DNA from: Phialophora verrucosa
Lineage: Eukaryota; Ascomycota; Eurotiomycetes; Chaetothyriales; Herpotrichiellaceae
DNA length: 64,000 nt
Assembly (NCBI GenBank): GCA_002099365.1
Contig: MSED01000013.1
Coordinates: 1,922,001-1,986,000 of the forward strand
Direction: 5' to 3'
The notes under the pieces: generated by a model
Told to the model about the DNA's origin: nothing
What the model saw: the letters and a program-made list of their open reading frames with translations, nothing else
Databases searched by the model: none
Part shown: piece after piece, positions 54,942 through 64,000 of the stretch
How positions within the stretch are numbered: the first letter of the stretch is position 1
Layout: each line of letters starts with the position of its first letter
Translations under genes and position numbers: made by a program

Positions 54942-56198
54942 GTTGCAGATGGCGCCTGCTGCAGGACAGATGGAGATATTGATACAGGAAAGAAGTATCG
55001 GGTCGACTAATACCTGGACATTCTGAGCACTTGGGACCAACAACAAGCTGCAACTCTCTCGGTGCCGTGGTCGTCGTCATAGCCTCGGAAAAGTTGCCCC
55101 AGAAGGGTACCAGGAACAAGCCCACCAAGACTTTTAAGCCTCCAGATTTCATGTGCTCGTCGACTTCCCCGAATAAAATCACACCATGTTCACCACACAA
55201 CACTTCAGGTGAAGCGAGCGGGAGATAGCTGCGGAGACCACTAGAGACGCAGCTCCTAGGCGACAGATGGGTAACTAAAACCAGGAAGCTCTGCGACGCA
55301 AATCCTAATCCCAAACAACCTCAGCAGGACCCGTCACCTTCACTTCCCTGACACGGACTATGTACTTGTCCTTGGAACATTATCGAGCTCACGCCATCAA
55401 GGACCCCCTTAGCGACAGGCATCGTGACCCGAGCTGCAGCTTAACGACCCTTACTGCAAGTTTCAGAACCTCCCCATGAGATATACACCTTTAGAATGCT
55501 TTGAGCACCCCTCCAGAGCATGTCAAAGTTGCAAAATGCTCCAATGTAATAGTCCACACAAAGTAGCCTCGGTCAAGTCCTCCTCCAAACGCAATGAAAA
55601 GTCAACACGCTCCGCTATAGGACTGTCCTTCTCGATGCATTCCGTGAAGAGTGGCTCAAGCACTTCTGGAAGTGACACTCTCCAGTAGTCAACCGGATGA
55701 TGGCACTTTCACCAGCTTCAGCAACACCAGCGTCCCTGAAGTGACCACCGGGATCCTCCCTCATCGGTTATTGTTATGGGGTATCAGGGCTCCGAGTTTT
55801 CCAGCTTTTCCGGAACGCAATTGGTGATCTGTTGCAGTCTTTGCCCTTTAGACTTGGACCGATTGCTGAATACGGTATTCCGATTATGAAGGTAGGCAAG
55901 CGGGTGGTAGGCGAGTCTGCTCCGGCGCTCCATCGTGTGGAGTCGAAAATGCCACGATATCACATTTTTTGTCGATCACTGGAGATGCCCGGCCAATGAA
56001 TGCGAGACGAAGATACAGCCTTCGCAGTTTCCTCCGATATGTGCGAGCAAGGCAAAAAATGGACCGTCCCCATGCGATACAGTGCAAACCTCTGCTTCGG
56101 AGATCATATAAGATGTGATTCTTTCTCCCAGGACTATGTTCCTGTGCGTACCAAGACTTGAACAACCCATCGAAGCTTGCAAACTTTGTTCGCCCATC
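54942..56198. promoter_or_regulatory. Divergent promoter region, RMD1-family and hexose transporter genes
   Basis: This 1.26-kb region lies between divergent start codons. No gene or clear operator is recognised. Confidence 0.45.
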
Positions 56199-57937
56199 AT
56201 GGAAAAGCTCAGCAGTTGGAATGTTGTCCACCGGCTCCAGAAAAGAAGGCTTCTAATTGCGTGTGTATATCATTGGTTTTTAACCAGTACGAGAGGACTA
56301 CTGACATCTATTCTAGCATCAACTGTGTGGCCGGGCTATCAATTCTGTTTTTCGGGTACGATCAGGGAATGATGGGAGGTGTTAATACTTCTTACGATTA
56401 TTATACCCGGATGGGCTTCGGTCATCGCGGACCAGACGGCGGCCCGGTCGTAACAGACACGTTGCTTCAGGGAGGGATCGTCGCGGTCTACTACTTGGGC
56501 ACTCTTGTCGGGGCCTTGGTCGGAGGCTCCATTGGCGACCGATTCGGCCGCGTCAAGTCAATCTTCATCGGCGCACTGATTGCAATTGTTGGCGCCTCGT
56601 TGCAATGCTCAGCCATGAATCACAGCTGGATGATCTGTGCTCGTCTTGTCAACGGTTGGGGCACTGGTATCCTCAACGCCATCGTCCCTGTCTGGGCAAC
56701 GGAGACTGCGGAGCACAAATCGCGCGGACAATTCGTCGCTATCGAATTCACCCTAAACATCCTTGGCGTTGTCATCGCATACTGGCTCGAGTATGGGTGC
56801 TCGTTCTACGGCAACGGCGAGTCTTCCTTCATCTGGCGCTTTCCGGTCGCTTTTCAGATTCCCATGCTCATCTGCCTGGCGGCGATGGTCTTGTTCTTCC
56901 CAGAATCTCCCCGTTGGCTTGTCAAGATGGGCAGGGAGGACGAAGCTCGTTATATCCTTGGCAGACTCCGGGGTGATTCAAGTCATGAAGACAGGGAATT
57001 GGTAGAAGCCGAACTCCAGGACATCGTTGAATCGTGCCAGTACGAGCGCAGCAACTTTCGCAGACAGACTTACCTCGACATGCTCCTCGGCGTCCGCTCT
57101 GGCAAACTGCATACTGGCAGGCGGGTCCAGCTGGTCGTTTGGTTCCAAATCATGCAGGAGTGGATTGGCATTGCTGGAGTCACTATCTACGCGCCCACCA
57201 TTTTCGGCATTGCGGGAATGAGCCCCGCGAAACGCCAATGGATTGCCGGCCTCAACAACATCTTCTACATGTTTTCGACTTTGATCTGTGTCTTTACGCT
57301 GGATAGGATAGGCCGTCGGTGGACCTGCTACTGGGGATCCGTCAGGCAAGGCATTGCCATGGCCCTCGCCGGTGGGTTCTCCAAGCTGGGTCAAGACGCC
57401 CGTGCCGCCGGCGACCTCAGCAAGGCCAGCAGCTACGGAAACGCTGCTGTGTCCATGGTCTACATCTTCACCTCTGTCTTCGGGGCCACGTGGTTGACAG
57501 TCCCATGGTTGTACCCGGCTGAGATTTTCCCCCTGGAGATTCGCGCCAAAGGCAACGCATGGGGTGTTGTGGGCTGGTCCATCGGCAACGGCTGGCTGAC
57601 TCTCCTGTGCCCCATCATGTTCCAGCAGCTCGGCGAGAAGACCTTGTACATCTTTGCCGCGTGCAACGCCATCACCATTCCCATGATCTGGGCGCTCTAC
57701 CCGGAAACCTCTCAGCGCACGCTCGAGGAAATCAATCTCCTCTTCGCCTCGGACAGTATCTGGAACTGGGAAGCGGAAAAGAATCTGGCTCTGCTTAGGG
57801 AACAGGGCGAAGTACCCGAAAGACGCAACTCCGTCCTCTCAGCCCGGCACCCTAGCTCGTCAACCGATATCGCTCATGGCCCCGTCGCCCGCCATCACCA
57901 CAAAGATTCAACCATCGAAGTCGAAAGCAAAGTCTGA
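56199..57937 (+). CDS. MFS hexose-type sugar transporter
   Basis: Two exons, 56199-56260 and 56317-57937, with a 56-base intron (donor gtgtgt), 560 residues. The start MEKLSSWNVVHRLQKRRLLIA leads into INCVAGLSILFFGYDQGMMGG. Sugar-porter motifs follow in order: GDRFGRVKS, WGTGILNAIVPVWATE, FFPESPRWLVKMGREDEAR, DRIGRRWTC, and the C-terminal LYPETSQRTLEEINLLF. Twelve helices can be counted. The GYDQG start and the NTSYDYYTRMGF loop are typical of the fungal group with many paralogues that import hexoses or related sugars by proton symport. The substrate is unknown. Unlike the transporter at 44-46 kb, this copy is intact. Confidence 0.94.
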
Positions 57938-59790
57938 ACACCGACACTGACCGGCCACGGCAAGTCGGCGCTCTTCTTCCGTAGTAGAGACGAGTAAGAA
58001 ATGATTCATGGTACAATATCCTCCCGCAAACACATTGCCGAGGAACCGAGTGCCATACCGGAACCGCCCGTGGAGGAGACACATAGCGAAGGAGAGGACG
58101 GCCATGATGGGCTTGTTGCCTGTAACAATACCGCTGGCGTCCATCCATGCTTAGCCAGTGTATTGTACACTCGTACAGTGAGGTGCAATAAGTTTGAATA
58201 CAGAGACCGTACACCCAAAGATAGTACAACTCCCGCCTGACACGGTATTGTCGAAATCTGCGCAGCCATTGGACAGGGTTTATGCACTGCTTAGACTTGG
58301 TTGATTGGGGCGGCAGCACACCGCTGAAAGTCGATTATAGCGTCGATCCGGTTGTGGTGGTCTTCCGGGCGCGGTGCTCGCTTGGTCGGGGACAGTCCCC
58401 CTGTTCAGGTTGTCGCTCGCCTTGACGGCCATGCGGATCAAGAATGATGAACTTCTACACAGAGCTCCTGCCTTGATCGAGAGCGGGATGCTCTCTGAGC
58501 TGCCGCAGGGACATTTCCGTTGGAGTGAGAGGCCGAAATCCCATGTGATGAAGTTTGTAACCACGGACGCAACGGGCGGAAACAAAACGATGTCGCGTAT
58601 CCAGATCCTTTGCCAGAAGCGCACCATCCTCCGACCGAGTGATTCCCAGGATATTCATTGTTGCAGCCTCCACGACCATTCCCAAGGATTCACGAATTTC
58701 CAATACCAAGGACGACGACGACCAGCTTGACCAAAATGTCGTACACCGGGATTTTGACCACGAGGTTTGGCGTACTTGTGATCGAACGAGCTTTCGAAGC
58801 TACGGCCATGATCTGGCTCTAGGTCCTTCTGCTCAGATAGATACTCGGGGTCGGCTGTGACGGCGTGTTCCTCATCGGCAACTTCAAGGATGTGAAGGGG
58901 GATCTCGCTCAACAGGGACGCTCCTAAAGTGACACAAAGGATGTACTCGGTGACTGGTTGGCATGTTATCGGCGGTCTCTACTAGACTGGGACATGCAAA
59001 CGAAGAGGAAAGAGAGCGTTCCCTTTCGAACTCACTTATCCTCGGTCAAAGGAATTGTAAAGTGCTGGCTTAAACCAACAGGTCTGATAGAGGCCAGCGC
59101 TAACTTGAGTTGGCGCTCCCATCACCTACCGCCTGAGGATGGCGCCTGTTCCAGTAAGAGGGAAGCGCTATGGTGGGCAAGACTGTGCAAATACAACTCG
59201 CGGCTACTAATTTGGCAGATTCAAGCCGAAAGGGCTCTGATCGTATCACGATGATGTGCCCTTCGCATTCGTGCCAATCACCAACAGCTTGGCGGTCGCC
59301 ATCTAGGTGAACTTGTGCAGTCGTCGGCGAAGGATGCCGGCCTCTTCGGTTGCTTTTCTTTGAAGGACATCGAGCAAGAGAACGAGCCATCACCGGCTAA
59401 GTGGCGAGCGTTCTTCTGCTCGCGTGTGGCTGCTGGATCGGGATCCGCTGCTTCTTGAATTGCTTGGCCATGACCGAGATATCGAGACATTGCGCTGCCC
59501 TTGGCCCTTTCCGCAGCTGCTCGTCAACTCCTCTCCGTCCAGGGGAAGCTGCAGGTTGAAGTCCGCGACCAGGACAGAGCTGAGACTGTTCCCGAATGGA
59601 AGAAGGGTATAGAGACCCCATACAACTAGCACTTACCGAAGAGGACGAGGCGCGTCAATTGCGACCTGTTGCCCTCGCGGTACCGGGATTGCAGAACTTA
59701 CTGTGATATAAGGGAGGAGGTTGCAAACGGTGTTTCTATCTACGATGGTTAGATTTTTTTAAAAAAAAAAAATAAAAAGAAAAAGAAATT
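57938..59790. other. Gene-poor spacer
   Basis: No gene could be supported. Several frames of 60-155 codons look like shadow or relic sequence without motifs. It contains the mimp-like terminal repeat at 58176 and an A/T-rich run at 59754-59786. Confidence 0.4.
58176..58201 (+). mobile_element. Lone mimp/impala-like terminal inverted repeat
   Basis: CAGTGAGGTGCAATAA followed by gtttgaatac differs at one position from the published mimp terminal repeat consensus CAGTGGGNNGCAAWAA, and is preceded by TA. I found no matching inverted copy nearby, so it appears to be a solo end of a decayed Tc1/mariner-type element. Confidence 0.6.
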
Positions 59791-59946
59791 GCCTCCAACA
59801 AGAATTGAACTTGTGATCTTCGCATAGGCATGAAGAAGGAAATTTTAATTCCTCCGGTGATACAAGTGCGACGCTGAACAGCGTTAGCCTAGAATTCTGA
59901 AAAACAGGCTGTTGAGCACCCACCGTTACCACTACGCCATAGAGGC
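59791..59946 (-). ncRNA. tRNA-like RNA polymerase III unit with expanded anticodon region
   Basis: On the minus strand the unit starts GCCTCTA and ends TTGGAGGC, which pair as a seven-base acceptor stem with one wobble. An A-box-like TGGCGTAGTGGTAAC follows the 5' end. Near the 3' end is a perfect T-arm: ACAAG, loop TTCAATT, CTTGT. A discriminator A and T-runs of a Pol III terminator follow at once (59757-59790). At 156 bases it is twice a tRNA. The middle folds as a long hairpin (GTGC..AACAGCCT with AGGCT..GCTGTT..GCAC), then a GGAGGAA/TTTCC hairpin and a CTTC/GAAG hairpin. No normal anticodon loop can be assigned. It could be a tRNA with an unusually long intron, a tRNA-derived SINE, or a pseudo-tRNA. 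Confidence 0.55.
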
Positions 59947-60329
59947 TAATTGTGAGTCGAATTTTTTGACATTCGAATCTTAAAGGTACATACTGGTCGG
60001 CCGAGCTTGGTAGTTGGTTCGGTCGGCATCACTTCGGTGACCTGACACGCTCTTCGAAGTCCATGGGCGTGACGGGTCACGCAGTCACGGACACGACGAT
60101 GTTGATTTATGTTCCGTCACGTTTACTGTTAAAGTAGCACCTGCATGCGATCACTGCATTCTCCTTATGTCTTTAATCTCACGAGCTCGTGAGCTTGTAA
60201 CCCCGCCGCAGCCGTTTTGTTTCACATGTAAAGACGGTAAACATGCGCACATGCGAAGAGGAATCGGGGCATCTAGCAACGACCACATCTCGTTCCGGCA
60301 AATATCGAGAAAGAACGTCTACCAATACT
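59947..60329. other. Spacer upstream of the tRNA-like unit
   Basis: Nothing recognised apart from a short tcgaat/attcga inverted repeat near 59956-59979. Confidence 0.4.
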
Positions 60330-60960
60330 ACCTATAGCGAAAAAGTATGCGGAACTTCAACGTTCGTGCCATGACAAGATTTTCATTGTCGATTTTGAGG
60401 GAGTCCGGCATTCAGTGAGGAATATACCTTTAATTCCAATCGGGATTACTGCTCGTGCGTGATAGGAAAGGCCAAATCATTCTTAGCTGTCTAATCAATG
60501 ATGAAGGGGTCACACACGCTCAATTTATGACCTCGCTTGAGAAATCAGGGTATGATCGGAATAGCATCCTAGCGGTTCGGAAATTTCGAGGTTGGTTTGG
60601 AGATGACTTCCCACCGAACGCCAAAACAGCGAAGGAGATTATGAACACCATCCTCCAAGCGGGTGAAAGTCGTCATCTGATTCCAATCGTTCTGACGGCG
60701 CAATTATTGCGTCCATCATGGTAGATATGTTCGCGCGTCGCGGCCGGGCATCGTATATGAGCCTAGGCAGGCGCGCCACAGCATCATTGGATACTCGGAG
60801 TAGGCAATCCATACTTCTCCTTTCTGGTACCCGTCCAGCTGTGCATTTATCAATTACGCCAATGGCTGGCAGAAAGATCCTTGCTTGATGGGCAACTCTA
60901 CCACGCCTTTGAATGGGATGTTAAGACAGGAGATTGTGCGCCCGAGGCGTCATTTCGGCT
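60330..60960 (+). pseudogene. Coding relic, possibly of a 3'-5' exonuclease-like protein
   Basis: Frames read KIFIVDFEGVRHSV and IPLIPIGITAR near 60370-60450, then after a frame change DRKGQIILSCLINDEG through NAKTAKEIM to about 60650. Further on, near 60835-60958, another frame reads YQLRQWLAERSLLDG and LYHAFEWDVKTGDCAPEA before ending in a Gly run. The DFEG block in a beta-strand context recalls motif I of DEDD exonucleases, but the later motifs are not found. Stops and shifts mean it is not an intact gene. Whether the two parts belong together is unknown. Confidence 0.35.
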
Positions 60961-62645
60961 TGGTGGTGGTGGTGGATAGCATAGAAAGCGCCCTCTCGAA
61001 ATGTTCCTGGAATTGCTCGAGAAAATCAGGCGTGTCCTTAACGAGAGCCTAGGTGAATCGCAAGTGAGCTCTGATATTCCCTGTCCTAGCAACACGCGCC
61101 TTTTGGATTAGACGGGTTAGTACTGTCGCTCTGGCTCGCCCTACTCTCCCCGGTAACTTATCCACATAGTCACAGTAAGGCGAGCTTAAAGTGAGCCTAA
61201 GGTGAGCCTAAAGTGAGCATCCATATATTTGGCCCTACTATACTATTTGATCATCACCTAGTCATCACCTGCTTATCACCATCCCAATTCTCTATATTCG
61301 CATATCCTGTTGGATGCCAAAGCGTCGACCCAGCCGACGTGCTCTCTCGCATTGGCGGCGGTAGATGGGTGATGACGTTCATTGACTCGACAGTGCACAA
61401 CTCAGCCTCAACCTGCGAAAGTTTGACCCCTCTACAAGGAAGCCCAGGCCGTCTATCAGAGCCTTACTCTTCTGCGTCAAGACTCTTGTTTCAGCAACAC
61501 CGTCAATGCTCCACCCAGGTCTGGGTTGCACAAAAGCCACGTCCTTCAACATTGGTGGGACGAAGTCAATTCCAGCCCTGTGCTGCCTTGCGTGGAAACG
61601 ACACTTTTCCCGCTTCGGGCTCTCTGATTAATACCTGTCAATTCACCTCCAGACTGCATGCTCGAGTCGGTGCGCCTTTCTCCATGCCTCTCCAGGTGTG
61701 CCTTCAGAAATCGTGCATGTCCTGCGTGTTATGGAAGAAATGGTCCTGGAGAGCGAGGGGTGGTGTGCGCTTTGATTGGCGGGAAATGTCCTCCCCTATA
61801 CGCTCAAATGAGGGGCTTGCAGCATCTTCCTCGCGATCGAAATCATTGAGGATTTCAGCTGAGCGCCACGTCGGCCAGAAGCGTCTCCACGGCCTCTCTG
61901 GATGCGAGGGTCGCGCCGTAGCTCCCTGCAACGGGGGCATGGTGGACGGCTGGCCACCCAACAACCTACGGCTTGAATGTCTCAAATCCAAGGACCTCTT
62001 CCCTTCCTAGTCTTGATAGGTTCAACGACTGCGGCTAAGTGCAAGGACCAGGTACATTCGGCATTCCTTTGCGCTACGAAGGGGGCGCTGATTCGGCTGT
62101 AGCCATCCTCCGCTACCGCCACCTTGATCGTCAAGCGTGTGTCTGATACTTGCTTTGAGTGTCTTCTGGCTGACCTGTCATAACGCAACCACGTCGTATC
62201 CAGCCGTTGTCAAGCAAAATATCATATCCGTAGTGTAGTCAGGAAGTCACACCGGTCGCGATCTGGCTTCTGGACAACACACGTCGATTGGGTGCTCCCC
62301 ACCCTGCGCTAGTGCTGGAGGCAGCCATTCCACCGCTCCATGAGCATACCTTGCAACGGGAGAACAGGTCCTTCGCGAATCAGACAACTGTACCCAATCT
62401 TGGGGCTTGCCAGCCATGCGGCGTGCAGTAATTGCAGCCGCATCCCTGCCAGGTCTGCTCTTGATCCTCGGCAGTCAACACCTGGAAACGGTGCAGAGCC
62501 TCATGCCGAGCGGGTTGCACAGTAGAATGGGAGCCATTCCTCTGTGAGCTGGAATTTCTTCTCTCGCTTCTTTCTGACTCCCCGGCTCCCCATCTGTTTG
62601 TCCACTACACCAGTCAATCTATTCCGTCCATCTTTTCCATATCCT
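60961..62645. other. Spacer before the kinase gene, with short coding-like traces
   Basis: An open frame of 265 codons (61213-62010, plus) has no domain and unnatural composition. Other frames show short protein-like fragments such as GTFGIPLRYEGGADSAVAILRY near 62055-62120, suggesting decayed coding sequence. I cannot define a gene. Near 61176-61218 the unit gtgagcctaa/gtgagc is repeated a few times. Confidence 0.35.
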
Positions 62646-64000
62646 ATGTCTTTGCTAGACACAGCTACCCTCAACGGTCCCGAATCATGTCTATCGGCCG
62701 TCATGAACGCAATGTACGGGCCCGGGAGCATCGCGAACAGCCCCGAAGAGTCGGACAATGAAGAGCCGGCCGAAAAACAGTTACGAGGACTACTCTCCGA
62801 ACACCTGGTCATGAATCCTATCGAACATAAAGATTTCTTACCCGAGAGCTCCTTGACACAACTGATCACCAAAGACCGCATCAGAAGTTGCATGCCAGAT
62901 GCGCAAGAGGACTTGATCGGGTTCGTTTCAGACCATGCGCCGAGGCTTTTTGCGATTCTTGTGTATATTCAAGAATCAGGAAAAGATCTAAGTTCGGCTA
63001 TGAAGAGGTTCAAGGCATACGAGCTCACCGATACGAACCTTCCCATTCCAAAAGTTTACGAGAAGGAAGAGTGCTTTTATAACCGGAACAATGTGAGAGG
63101 ACAGCAACAATCTCGAGCCGCAGAAGTAGGACAATGCGTTCACGCCCGCGCATTCAATGCATTCCACCACAAGCAATGGAAGCATGACAAGATTCGCCAT
63201 TTCTACAATGACCAATGGATGTTCTTGTCTCCGGTGTTCACAAAAGAGAAATTCGAGCACAACCTCAAACCACGAATTGCATTACTATTCACAAAGGAAG
63301 GCGGTGGTTCCCGGAAAGGCCACTTTAGCAAAGTGCAAGAGATATATCTTCGCGCAGATCATCAACGTATATTTCCAACGGTAAGCCTGCCCCAATCACT
63401 GAATCAACCACCTGTCTGAATGAGTGCAGGATGAAGATAAAGACATCCGCATCGCGATCAAAGAGATCACGAATATAGAAGGCAACGTACACGAGGCCGA
63501 AGATTTGGAAACACGAAGCCCGGGCTCTCGAAATGATCAGCTACCTGAACCATCCTCATCTCATACGCCGCATCGCTGCGATATCACGGGCGCAAAGGTA
63601 CTACTTCCTTTTCGAGTGGGCTGACGGTGGGACTCTTCGGGACTTCTGGGAGAGTGAGCCTCGACCGAAGCTGACCGCCGATCACATAATGGAGATCCTC
63701 GAGCAATTTCACGGTTTGGCCAAAGCTGTGGAGGCTCTACACAAGTACGTCGGCAAGCAGACTTCTGCGGCTTCTGGGAGCCATAGCCACGATGCCGAAT
63801 ATCACAATGGTGCTCCTTTCAGCCTAGGCCCAGCTATAACACTCAACGATAATGAGTCCTCTGTCGACGGCGAGGATGACGACGACACCTCCTCCGGCAC
63901 TGGCCACTTCCGGCACGGTGATTTGAAGCCTGACAACATTCTTAGATTCAAGAGACAAGGGAGCTGGCTCGGAACCCTCCAAGTTGCGGATCTTGGCTTG
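62646..64000 (+). CDS. Protein kinase-like protein, 5' part, with apparent frameshift
   Basis: Exon 1 is 62646-63380 and exon 2 begins at 63430, after a 49-base intron; the gene runs off the right edge. The ATG at 62646 begins MSLLDTATLNG; one at 62544 is in frame but looks like leader. The N-terminal 245 residues have no known domain. Exon 2 reads DEDKDIRIAIKEI (beta-3 lysine), then the frame must shift by one at the TTT at 63504-63506 to give WKHEARALEMISYLNHPHLI and FEWADGGTLRDFW. Past an acidic insert come the catalytic loop FRHGDLKPDNIL and the metal site VADLGL (DFG as DLG). Kinases of this kind are numerous in filamentous fungi. The frameshift may be a real mutation or a sequence error. 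Confidence 0.75.

Noticed and set aside
61213..62010. 265-codon frame on the plus strand before the kinase gene
   Set aside because: Ser/Cys/Arg-rich composition without structure; other frames in the same stretch look at least as protein-like, so it is not a credible gene.

Overview
This window reads as nuclear DNA of a filamentous ascomycete (Pezizomycotina). The evidence is: introns of about 48-106 bases with GT-AG ends and CTAAC/CTGAC-like branch points; a Zn2Cys6 regulator; fungal-type NACHT/ankyrin receptors; a DUF7580-subtilisin protein; reductive iron uptake genes; and a fungal PAQR protein. The genus cannot be fixed from sequence alone. Gene models were built by hand from splice sites and reading phase, and every spliced model given as a CDS closes in frame except the edge-truncated kinase.

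Layout. 0-4.2 kb: the start of an allantoate-permease-like transporter running off the left edge, a decayed cytochrome P450, and a PAQR/haemolysin-III membrane protein. 5-18 kb: an immunity-like island with a PNP-NACHT-ankyrin receptor, a zinc-finger/ankyrin protein, a 279-residue protein with a gasdermin-like layout, and, tail to tail with it, a DUF7580-subtilisin protease; a TA-flanked MITE follows. 19.6-31 kb: a Ser/Thr-rich surface protein, a TauD-type dioxygenase, an ERCC6L2-like SNF2 ATPase and an acidic fungal protein. 32-37 kb: divergent iron permease FTR1 and ferroxidase FET3, sharing a promoter with four exact ATCWGATAA sites. 37.9-42.8 kb: a DenD-like dehydrogenase, a class II aldolase and an 11-exon aldo-keto reductase, plausibly for sugar or sugar-acid metabolism. 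43.4-46.2 kb: a truncated P450 beside a disabled sugar transporter. 46.9-58 kb: a Zn2Cys6 regulator, a concentrative nucleoside transporter, an RMD1-family (DUF155) membrane protein and a hexose-type transporter. 58-64 kb: a gene-poor tail with a lone mimp-like terminal repeat, an odd tRNA-like Pol III unit, coding relics and the 5' part of a kinase with an apparent frameshift.

The most notable system is the pair at 13.65-17.6 kb. A gasdermin-like protein next to a subtilisin matches the arrangement known for Podospora HET-Q1/HET-Q2, in which the protease cleaves the gasdermin to trigger regulated cell death. Lying beside an NLR-like receptor, it is a candidate fungal cell-death module. The gasdermin call rests on sequence layout and context and needs profile or structure confirmation. 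The FTR1/FET3 pair is a textbook permease/ferroxidase complex, and its promoter sites match the iron-responsive GATA repressor of the SreA/SRE type.
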